From contig OX387204.1 in the NCBI GenBank assembly GCA_947561715.1, positions 8,499,001-8,563,000 of the forward strand: a DNA stretch of 64,000 bases, given 5' to 3'. Both the position numbers and the translations under genes were made by a program. Every line of letters starts with the position of its first letter. Position 1 is the stretch's first letter. The stretch is from Ascidia mentula. Taxonomy: Eukaryota; Chordata; Ascidiacea; Phlebobranchia; Ascidiidae. Below the pieces are notes generated by a model. The model was not told the DNA's origin. It saw only the letters and a program-made list of their open reading frames with translations, and did no database searches. This document shows positions 34,909 through 44,788 of the stretch, piece by piece.

Positions 34909-36948
34909 ATGATGTTCAGAAGGCTGGTTTCCAAAAGGTTGGCTGTTAAATCATTACCCATTGTTGTTATTCTTTGGCTGCTCTATCAATTGTCAAAACA
35001 TCCCACTGACAATGAGACTGCAATATGGACTTTACAGCATCGAACGATTGATAGTTTGGATAACACAAACTTATCATTGGAAGAGGATTGTGAACCGCTA
35101 CACATTACAATTGTGTGCACTGGTTCCAGATCAACTCGAGAAATGGTTACGCTAATTAAATCTATTTTGGTATACCGAAAGCATCATTTACATTTACATT
35201 TCTTGGTAGACAAACAGTCAAAAATCATATTGGGTACACTTTTTCGAACATGGAATTTGCCTAGTTTTGTTGTATCTTTGTACTTGATAGAGGATCATGT
35301 TGATAAAGTGTCATGGATACCTAACAGCCACTATGCTGGTGTGTATGGACTTATCAAGCTATTAATTCCCAATATATTGCCAAGCTATGTAAAGAAAGTA
35401 ATTGTACTAGACACAGACATTGTATTTTCCAGTGACTTGTTTAATCTGTGGCAGGAATTCATGAAATTTAAAAAGAGTGAATGCATTGGTTTGGTGGAAA
35501 ATCAGTCAGACTGGTATTTTGGTACAGTGCAGAAGGACCATAAACCCTGGCCTGCTCTAGGTCGTGGGTATAACTCTGGTGTTATGCTATTGGACTGTAA
35601 TAAACTAAGATTACTAGGATGGCAAGAAATTTGGTACAAGGTAACCAAACAACATTTAAAAGAACTTCGCAGAGTGGATCTGGCTGATCAGGACATATTA
35701 AATGCCATAATTAAAATGCACCCGAGCATTGTACATGTTCTGCCATGTGTTTGGAATTTGCAACTTTCTGATCATATGAAATTTGATCTTTGTTATTTGA
35801 AAAACAATCACCGGATTAAAGCTGTGCACTGGAACTTTATTAAAACAAGAAAAAAAAAATATAAGCATGTTGAATTGTTTAGTAGCATTAGAAGCCACTT
35901 TTTAGAGTTGAATGGTGCACTTCTCCGTAAAACTGCCCTAGTCTGTCCTGATGACACCACTAACATTATGGAAAATATTGAATATAATGATGATGATATC
36001 TGCAGCAACCTCGTTGCAAACAATGTTGGCCAACATCGAACACAACTTTTCTACTTTCAGTATGATTACAGACCAATCAAAAATGATGTCTGTATTGTTG
36101 TTCACCTTTCAATTGACAGACTTCAGATGTTGGAAATTCTATCCGCCAACTGGGATGGGCCGATGACTGTGGCAATATTTTTGTCAGATTTTGACACTAG
36201 AAAAGTGGAGGTTTTTGTGGAATCCTCTCCCATTTTAAGGGACAGAAAAAATATTGCATTCCATTTTGTGTTTCAAAATACTGTTGAAGATGTATACCCA
36301 ATTAACCTTTTGAGAAACATTGCTTTACAACAGGCAGTTACTGATTTTGTTCTTCTTTACGACATTGATTTTGTTCCAATGAGTGGACTCTATTCATATA
36401 TTTTAAGTCATCTATCAGAAACTATGCATCAAAATTTAACTGCCTATGTTATTCCAGCTTTTGAAAGTCTGTTGTATAAAAATCAAAATCCTTCTACCAA
36501 ATCGGAGTTGTTAACGCAATGGAAAACAACAAGAGAAATATTACCATTTCGTGAAAGTGTTTGGCCTCAAGGCCATGCTGCTACTGACTTTACAAGGTGG
36601 GGAAACACTAACATACCCTACGAGATTAAATGGGAAAAGGACTTTGAACCCTATGTTGTGATCAGTAAAGATAAGTGTCCTTTATATGACAAACGATTTA
36701 TTGGATATGGTTGGAACAAAGTATCCCATATCATGGAACTTGATGCAATGGGTTTTAGATTTTTTGTCTTGCCACACGGTTTTGTCATACATATACCTCA
36801 TTTGCCAAGTATAGAACTACAAAAATACAGAACTTTGCCAGAGTATCGATTATGTATGAATGACCTTAAATTAAGTTTTATTGAAATGTTGATGGATAAA
36901 TATCATGTTAGGAAAGACAAGTACAAGATGTTTATGGAAGAGTACTAA
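34909..36948 (+). CDS. LARGE1: LARGE bifunctional xylosyl/glucuronyltransferase, intronless
   Basis: Golgi enzyme that builds the xylose-glucuronic acid repeat (matriglycan) on alpha-dystroglycan (family knowledge). A single uninterrupted exon of 679 residues. A short N-terminal cytoplasmic part is followed by a signal anchor (SLPIVVILWLLYQL, residues about 15-30), then the GT8-like xylosyltransferase domain. That domain has the metal-binding DTD in VIVLDTDIVFSSDL, plus GLVENQSDWYFG and the run PWPALGRGYNSGV. The second, GT49-like, domain has DID in LLYDIDFVPMSGLYSY and later YDKRFIGYGWNKVSH and FVLPHGFVIHIPH. It is slightly shorter than human LARGE1 (756), mostly for lack of the stem coiled coil. 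The start is ambiguous between two adjacent ATGs. AATAAA at 37209-37214 is a likely polyadenylation signal. The absence of introns among intron-rich neighbours suggests a retrocopy origin. Confidence 0.95.
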   Translation: MMFRRLVSKRLAVKSLPIVVILWLLYQLSKHPTDNETAIWTLQHRTIDSLDNTNLSLEEDCEPLHITIVCTGSRSTREMVTLIKSILVYRKHHLHLHFLVDKQSKIILGTLFRTWNLPSFVVSLYLIEDHVDKVSWIPNSHYAGVYGLIKLLIPNILPSYVKKVIVLDTDIVFSSDLFNLWQEFMKFKKSECIGLVENQSDWYFGTVQKDHKPWPALGRGYNSGVMLLDCNKLRLLGWQEIWYKVTKQHLKELRRVDLADQDILNAIIKMHPSIVHVLPCVWNLQLSDHMKFDLCYLKNNHRIKAVHWNFIKTRKKKYKHVELFSSIRSHFLELNGALLRKTALVCPDDTTNIMENIEYNDDDICSNLVANNVGQHRTQLFYFQYDYRPIKNDVCIVVHLSIDRLQMLEILSANWDGPMTVAIFLSDFDTRKVEVFVESSPILRDRKNIAFHFVFQNTVEDVYPINLLRNIALQQAVTDFVLLYDIDFVPMSGLYSYILSHLSETMHQNLTAYVIPAFESLLYKNQNPSTKSELLTQWKTTREILPFRESVWPQGHAATDFTRWGNTNIPYEIKWEKDFEPYVVISKDKCPLYDKRFIGYGWNKVSHIMELDAMGFRFFVLPHGFVIHIPHLPSIELQKYRTLPEYRLCMNDLKLSFIEMLMDKYHVRKDKYKMFMEEY

Positions 36949-37208
36949 ATCATTTCATTAGGTTTTTGTCGACTGTAAATCTATTGCAAGGTGCACTGTT
37001 TACTTACTTGCCACAGCGTATTTATTTTGATGTTTGTGTTTTTCACATTGTTGTTATTGTTCTTGAGACTTTTGAGCGTTTTTTATAAATACAGAATATA
37101 TTGTCACAAATTACATAGCAGCAGAGCCAGTCCTAGTTATTGAAATAGCAGAAAAGGTTGACTATGTTCACTTTTTGGTTTGCATAACTTCTGCTGTTCA
37201 TGAAAACA

Positions 37209-37214
37209 AATAAA
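37209..37214 (+). terminator. Likely LARGE polyadenylation signal
   Basis: A canonical AATAAA hexamer about 260 bases after the LARGE stop codon. The cleavage site is not determined. Confidence 0.5.
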
Positions 37215-37344
37215 GGTGATTTGCACAGTAAATAAATAAAAAAACAGTTTGATGGATTTTATATGACAGGACACAGAGCTTGAACCGTTTTGACACATTT
37301 ACTGCACAGAGAGTTATACCGTAAAAAATGTGTGTACGTCCATG

Positions 37345-37565
37345 GAATTAATTCAATTCAATTTCAATTCAGTTTATTTACATCATAATCCGAGAAAATA
37401 AAATGCGGAACAGTAAAACACAATACATGATCCAGTTGGGATTAGATGAAGGGACGGTAGAAACCTCAATTGGTTATTTGAAACCGCCCCTGAATTAAGG
37501 TGCAGCTTAACCAAAAGTGACAGGTGCAGGTCGTTGTGGTATAGGTATACGATGTTTGGCGCCAC
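37345..37565 (-). mobile_element. Possible non-LTR retrotransposon (LINE) 3' end
   Basis: On the minus strand the sequence ends ATGTAAATAAACTGAATTG followed by repeats of GAATTGAATT. A coding stop followed closely by a short simple-repeat tail is typical of many LINE 3' ends. The upstream open frame (37383-37574, minus) is too short to show a reverse transcriptase motif. A 5'-truncated copy is inferred. Confidence 0.45.
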
Positions 37566-37725
37566 AAGTGTCAACCTTCGCTACCCTTGATAACCTTATG
37601 TAAAGGTATTTAAGCGGTTGTCTGCTGTCAAGTGTACACTCCTTTCGCTTCGGTGCGTTCAACTGTCTCACACCTATTTTGAATAACGTGGAACGCTACA
37701 TGTGTATCATGTAACCTAACAAGAA

Positions 37726-37931
37726 ATGAAAATATTCTGTCTGCTTGCATGCGCTAGTCAAGGTAAGATATTTTCTGAATACGCTACCTGCTACTTCCAA
37801 ATTTCGGTATGGTATCGCGAAATCAACAACGTTACTTATTTGAAGAGATATTCGCAGGATCAGGATGCACAAGTGACAATGAATGTGTAAAAGATGTCGA
37901 AGTGGACGGTTTGCTTAACGTTTGCATATAA
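37726..37931 (+). CDS. Candidate small cysteine-containing secreted protein
   Basis: I do not recognise it. Exon 1 (37726-37762) reads MKIFCLLACASQ, a short hydrophobic leader, and ends at a good GTAAGA donor. Exon 2 (37858-37931) follows a TTCGCAG acceptor in phase and reads SGCTSDNECVKDVEVDG to a stop, giving 36 residues in all. Upstream, TATTTAAG at about 37600 is TATA-like. A different splice is possible: a donor after GAATGT (37886) to an acceptor at 38115/38116 stays in phase and reads GCAGTNPNIDTESEYWHRI onward to a stop at 38286, adding more cysteines. Which form exists cannot be told from sequence. Confidence 0.3.
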
Positions 37932-38120
37932 TAATTGAAGCTGTCTTGTGAAAAGTAGTGAATCAATATTTAAACGTAAATACGGTTGAACTAGGTCCTA
38001 ACATAGCAAGTGTTATAAAATGGAGTGTCTAAAATCTCAGAATATCGGCTATATACAGGTATTTACCATCGGCCAAGACCAAGAAAAAAGTATGTCTACG
38101 CTCATTTTTTGTTAGGGATG

Positions 38121-38170
38121 TGCAGGAACAAATCCGAATATTGACACCGAATCTGAATATTGGCACCGAA
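38121..38170. repeat. Short tandem duplication, about 22-base unit
   Basis: CCGAATATTGACACCGAATC is followed directly by TGAATATTGGCACCGAATC, two copies that differ at two or three bases. It lies inside the possible third exon of the 37.7 kb candidate gene. Confidence 0.7.
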
Positions 38171-38286
38171 TCAGACATATGCAATTTAAAATTCGAACAC
38201 AGGTGCTTGGAATCGTGCGTTGTTGTAAATGTAGGGGCTTACACACGAAAACAGAACTGCACAATACAAACACTACAGCAAATTGA

Positions 38287-39313
38287 ATTCAACGCGAATA
38301 AGGAGACTAACAAGATTTATTCGACCATTACGAACATTAATAACGTCATAAGACATTCGGATTCTGCAAAATATATAGTGACTGAAGGTATCCCGAATTT
38401 TAAAGGTTATTTATATTACGTCAGGGTGATGACCTTGTTTCGGATACAATAGATATGGGTGCCCAAACCTATCAAACGTCTACCACAACAGTGCGCCACA
38501 CAACTAAAACTTAGCATTTCATGCAAATAAGTACATGAATTTGTGTTTTAACATACATGCCCTGAACAGTAGACCAGATTGTTTTCTCTTAAAAGCATTT
38601 TAAACTAAGAATCATCGGTATGAATCCAAGGCATATCCCGCTTGTCACGCAGAAATGCTACAATACCATTTACTTATAATCACTGATGCGTGATGCGCAT
38701 GCGTAGCGTCCCAGGTTTCCTGTACGATTGTGTAGTAAGTGGTAAAGTAAACATGCCGGAAAATTTCGGCGTGGGTTTGACGTAATCGAAAAACTTTTTA
38801 TTCCGATGTAACACACATTGCGAGTATGAAAGAATTCTCACAAACTTCAAAATCAGTTGTCCAGGCAACACCAGATACCATGTGCTAAGAAATAAACCTG
38901 AAAGTTAGCCTACAGAAAACTATCATGAAAAGCTTTTGCAAGTAGAAATGCTGTTTAGTCAGTTTATACTTAATGCTGACATTTGATGCCTAATATACTG
39001 AAGGTGTTGCAAATGACATATTTTGTTAAGAGAATAACAGAAATACTAATGTTTGGACATATACAGCTGTCATTTCCTAATTTTATATTCTGATATGGTA
39101 TTCAAGTCCTCTTTGTGAAATAAAACTCAAGCTAACAGTTGCATGTAAAGGTGTTTTTGAGCAATATACAGACAGCAGCAAACAGTGTTTTTAACTGTAT
39201 TTATTTGTCAAGGTTGTTATTATGTTTGATGCTTAAATGATTTATCCCATATTATAGGTGATGCAAAATAGGTCAATAGCTGCAGAATAAATTTCATTTC
39301 TCAAAAAAATACA
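38287..39313. other. Intergenic before SPATA18
   Basis: About 1 kb, AT-rich, no supported gene. It must contain the SPATA18 promoter and any 5' non-coding exon. A pyrimidine-rich stretch ending in TATAG at about 39258 could be an acceptor for a non-coding leader. Confidence 0.5.
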
Positions 39314-42300
39314 ATGTCTGAAACAATTCGAAGACTTGCCAGCAGCTCAACTTATTCTGCACTACAAGACAAAATAACAGCATTAAAAGATTCATACTCA
39401 GTAAGTTTTTTAGTAGTTGCATATAACCATTTACAATATTTGCTAATTATTGTATATAATGTATGACACCTTGGTTACATGATATTTTGTTTGTCCAACT
39501 TGTGCTATGTACATAAGTTAGCGTCATCGGTTGCTGTATTAGCACCAAGTGTTCTTTTGATACCAAATGTGTTCTGTGTACTTATGTCAAACATACTTGT
39601 TCTTTGTTGATAAATTGTGACCATTTTGGTTTATTTTTATTTGTTATAGGTGTGCATTTTTAAATTCATATTTTCATGTTTAGGTAAACAGCTGTGACAC
39701 CAACCTTGGCCGCTTATGTGAGCTGATTGAATTAACTTCAAAGATTCAGAATCAGCTTTTCACTGCTTTGAGTCTTACTGCATCAGAGGGTGGAACATAC
39801 GGAGGAGTGGACACCCTAAAAAGCAGATTGCTCCCTTGGCTTGGAACTGGGTTTTTGGCATCAGGAGCAGGTGTTACATCTGACACAAGCCTTGCATTAA
39901 TTCAGGTCAATTACTTGTTGTTTAAACACTTTTTTTACCAATCACTATAACAATGTAATTTTGAGGGTTGCAGGAATCAGTTGAAAAGGATCGCAAGATC
40001 TCCGATCTAAAATCAAAGCACAATGATGACTTGGTAAAACTTGAAACAGAACTTTCTGCCACACAGGGAGAGCTCAACGCAACTAGAGACGAGTAAGTTT
40101 TGTGCAAGTTGTGTTTGTTGAAAGCCGATACACGTTAACATTTATATCCGTACGTCAACTGTCGACGAAAATAGAACAAACCTTGTGTTCCTGAAAAGCA
40201 GATTAATATTGAGTTTCGAAACCTCCATAATAGTATCGCGTTAATAGGGTAATTTGTGCGGAAGCTAAAACAGTAACAAATAAGCCGGGTTAAGACCTCA
40301 GGTGCACAGGACACGGTTCCAGCTGGTCCGGACAGCACAGCCCCATTGTTAAAAGTTATTGGACTTGCAGAGCGTGAAGGACGGTCTGTTTACGGTGTAT
40401 CCCTAAACGGGCCTAAACTCGGCTCAGCGCAATCCTACACCGCTGGGCATTGTTTACGATTGCGATTTCGCTTTCGCAAAAAAAGTTGCGCGTCTCGTTG
40501 TCCTACTCCCAGTCACCTTGCTATCGCCATTTCAGACTGAACGACAGCCAAGCGGAGTTGGAAAAAACCAAAGTGGAATCCGGTGGAACAATGCTTGCAT
40601 CCGAGGAAGAAATTATTTTGCTCAGAGCCGAGTGAGTGTGCAATAATATTTCGCACCAGTTAACAATTGAACAAAATTGTACTTTGAATATACAGCTTGC
40701 GTCTGGCGAGAGAGGAGGCGGCACGTTACAAGATGCAATTGGAGCGTGTTGGTGATTACGAGAGACAGGTGGATCGTCTGAAGGGGGAAGTCAGCCTCCT
40801 CCGACAAGAGCGCGAGATTTTGGAATCCAGGTGACGACCACTTATCGTGCTTTCGTTTTATACGAGACACACTAATTCTAATGCTTGTATTAGGTTCATG
40901 TAGCATAATCAAATACAACAGAATATTTTTTTGCAAATTCAAGTGTAATTTTCAAAACAAGTTGCATTTAGTTGTTTAATTTAGCGGTATGTGGTACTAA
41001 CAATATCACCATTGTCATAAATTATAATCACAATTATGCTTTAACAAGCTTATTGTGATGTCACAGATTGTGCCGACGTAGTTGCAGTCCACCTCCACGT
41101 CGATGCAGATCACCCGTGTGCGTACATTTGTATCATTTTTAATTGTAATCTGTAGTAACGTATTGGTGAGCGTATACATAGCAAATTAGTCTGATATTTC
41201 ACGATATGCGGCGACTTGTAAAGTTGCCAATTTTGGGAGTCAGGCGAGCCGGGTCGTCAAGGACACTCACGGAGAACGCGTACAATCGCCGACAAAGGGC
41301 ATTGTTCGGGCGCGCTCCTAATCAAAACAAGTGTTAAAGCTCCCGGCGCACTCGATACCATTTAAACCGCGCCATTGTGGCAGCGGAATTGATAGTGTAA
41401 GCACTTCGAGTATGCCAAAACTCGCCCGCGCCATTGTAAAATTTTTCGCATAAAAAGGATTAGTGGCAGAGTCGGCTGATTGCCGGTCATCGGATCCGCT
41501 TTAAGGCCACTCCGCGTAGGACAGCGACAAGACGCCTGAACATGCAAACCGATCACCTTTGACCGTACTCTGCCCTCCGCATGTATATCGAGCTAATTAC
41601 CATGTTATGGCAGCGATTTGTCATGTGTTATTTAAATACTGACGGTCTGCGTATAAGTCTCTGTCATAGAAAAAAAAATAGAATTAACTCTTTTAATTAC
41701 CCACACCCAATAATTCGTAGTTAAATAAAAAATATCAGCAATCCGTTGAGGGGGTCGCGCATTGCACAGAACGGAGCTCGCGAGTTGATTTAAATCCCTT
41801 GTTGGGTTCTCCATCAACAAAGACTGGTCCGGATATTGAAAGGCCTTAACATGGGCGAGTCAGGACAAGATGGCGTGGCCACGAGTCACAATTGACGCCA
41901 TGTTTCATTACAATGTAGCGGTGTTGCGAAAGGGACAGTCGTTAATATTTCAACGAACAGACTCAAGAGGTTTCGTCATGCGTGATGTTGGTCATTCATA
42001 ACCAAATATTTCTGTCCATACGCTGACTTGAGACGGTAAACAAGCCGCTTTAGTCCGAATTTTAAAAATACCGTTTTTAGACTTTCCGCTGCATACCACA
42101 GCATGTAATATTTTTTATTAAAAATGCCGATTTAATATTATAGACCAAGCAACCGGGTTGCCTGGTTACGGGGTCTTACTTTACAACTTAGGTATAAATT
42201 TAACTCGCCACCTCCCTTGATAGCAAATTGATCAGCTTGACACAATACCACGTACAATGCGCTTCGCGTCACATTTGCGCGGAATGTTTCTATTTCAAGC

Positions 42301-44788
42301 GAACCCGACCCTGGCGTGTGCACGGCAGCTAATTCGACCCCCACATGTAGTTTCAATTACCACAGCCCGAGTAATTTATCACTCGCTTCGTCTGGCTCAT
42401 TTTTGCCATTGTGTGCTGACCGTGTGTGGTGTCACTACTTGCAGGAACAGCGCTTATAATGATTTTGATATTTGTAAAGACTGAGTGATTACGAGCGTCC
42501 ACTTCCACCGCCGCCATCTTCGCCAACCCACGCAGAACTCACAAACTCAATCCGTCACTCGAGGTTGGTGGCTCGCTTCAACGATCTTTATGCAGTGGAT
42601 CGTCTTGATATGCAGGTAAGAAGTCACATAAGGTACCGGTATTTTATACTGCGCTGAAATTTAAATGTGTGCTATTGTGGTGCAACAACCTTTTCTGCAA
42701 AACTTTTATCATTTAAATAATCGATAAATTAAATGAAAATGCTTACGTAAAGTTGACGCGTAAAATATCAACACCCAAGTTGATGATACATTTCACAAGT
42801 TATAATTTTGCACTAAAACGCAATCTCTGTAGGATCGCTTGCGTCGTTTCGTTGACGACGATGAGATGGTGAAGCGCATCATCTTCATAGCAACGTGTGA
42901 AGCTTTCCACGTTGCCAAGATGGCTTTCAGAGCTTTCCGTCTTCGTGCAAGAAAGCTCCTCTTGCCCATTCATAGCGGACCTGGGAGTCTGGAGGAAGCT
43001 GTGACCGACTACATCGTTCGTAACTTGGATCTTTATGATGTGGACCGAAGCGTTGAGGTTTACAAAAGTTCCTTTTCAATTTCTCCGTATTATTGTAACC
43101 TCGTCGCCTTTGAAGTGGCGGAGAATGAATAAGATTTGGGTGGAGCATGTGGCTTAAACCCACTACACAAATATTGATGTTTTGACAAGCAGCTCCTTGG
43201 AAATATAATTTTTTTTGTATAACCTTGAGCCAACAACGTTGTTGGCAATGCGGTTCCGGAAAGTACTTTCACACTGTTAGCACACGTAATTAACTGGTTT
43301 TCAATATGTGACGTGACAGGACGTGATTCGTGCAATGAACGTGAACCCGAAGATCTCGTTTCCACCCGAGTGCGAGTTTGCTCTTCTGAGCCCATTCATT
43401 CGCGAGGTGTGCAAGGTTGCCTACCGCATGCAGGCACTGGAGCCACCTCTTGACATTCCGCTCGCAACTGACGGAGAACTCATGAGTGAAACCAAGTATG
43501 CCATGATCAAAACTCTTCTTTTTATGTTACGTAAATTTGTTTAAAAGTCTTTGTAAATCTTCAGTTTTTTTTCTGTTATACAATCAACTATTTTGATACG
43601 AGTTAAACATCCGCAGAAAAAAATTAAAGAAGAAAACCCGATTAGTAATTTATAGATTTCACCGAATCTAAGCAAAAATTTTAGTCCTGCAAACGTTGTA
43701 ATAGAAAAAGGGGGGCATGCCTTTCAAAACTCGCAGCACCTGCCTAGAATTTGGGTAATATTTATTAAATCTTTATTGATCACTGTCTTTTTTGTGCTGC
43801 AACCGGGGCGACGCCTTTCGATGTATCAAGCCGACATCCTATATAACATTTAGAGTAAAGCATATGTTCGAACCTCTTGGTGTTAAACTGTACATGGCCG
43901 TTCACAGGTATAGAAGGAGCTATGACAGCGAATTCACTGCACCACTGATCGCCTTCCACGTCTGGCCAGCACTGATGGAGGATTGCAACGTTCTCATCAA
44001 AGGAGAATGCGTGACTCGACGTGGAGCGGTAAAAACTCTTTTTTTATTTTGCAACTTTTGAATTTTCAGTCGAAAATCAAACAAACAAAGAGCTTTGATT
44101 GCTCTTGATTTCGTTTTAAAATTTTGACTCCGCTTTTTGAGTTTTGTTTTTGGCTTTATCATTTCGATTGCAACCGAATCTGTACAGCTCTCATCTCCAA
44201 GACGCAGTCGATCACCAAGCCCCATTAGAAGCTCGTCTCGTCTGTCCAGAAGCAGCTTGGTAAGTTAAATTAAAGAGTATTTAGTTTTATATATTTTAGT
44301 TACTGGTGCATCACTACCTTCGTTGTATTTTGCCAACTTTTTAAACACATTGCGTCAAAAAAGTAAATCTAATAAAATAAACGAAACTGTATGAAAGGTT
44401 TGCAAGTCAAATGTCCGAAGTCGAAAAAAAATTAACTTTACTATAATGATATGTTGCCCTTACGTCGAACCTATCTGCGCGAGGTTTAAAAAAAACTCCT
44501 TTCCTCAAAGGAAACCTAAACTTGAATAAGACAAATTGGATATCTGAAGAATGTGTTTGCCTAGTAATGAATGCCACCCCTCAAAATCGCCCCCCCTTAA
44601 CCGCTATAAATAACGCATTCTTGGAACCTTTATCAAAAGCTTGTTATTGCGAAGCACAATGCGGGCCATCAAAGTTTCCCAAGTCAGCAATTTTTTGTCC
44701 CATGAGTCGGCTAACGAGCTCGATTATTTTGTTTGTTCAGAGCCCGAGGAGAAGCCGAAGCCCAACTCCTCGCTCCCGTCGGTATTAA
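39314..44788 (+). CDS. SPATA18: Mitochondria-eating protein (Mieap / SPATA18)
   Basis: Homologue of vertebrate Mieap, a p53-induced coiled-coil protein of mitochondrial quality control (family knowledge). Twelve exons with consistent phases: 39314-39400, 39684-39905, 39974-40092, 40536-40631, 40696-40830, 41067-41117, 42480-42615, 42833-43057, 43320-43495, 43908-44028, 44188-44259, 44741-44788. The N-terminal part matches Mieap ([26 protein letters not shown]). Exons 3-5 form a coiled coil ([28 protein letters not shown]). Exon 6 is arginine/serine-rich. Exons 7-10 hold the conserved C-terminal domain ([93 protein letters not shown]). The last two exons repeat [12 protein letters not shown] RS motifs and end SRRY. 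The start codon sits in good context. Confidence 0.95.
41220..41570. promoter_or_regulatory. GC-richer intronic block with clustered SOX-like words
   Basis: In SPATA18 intron 6 a GC-richer stretch contains GACAAAGGGCATTGTTC and two copies of CGCGCCATTGT within about 150 bases. CATTGT and ACAAAG are the classic SOX/HMG-box core on either strand. It may be an enhancer; this is inference from motif clustering only. Confidence 0.3.
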
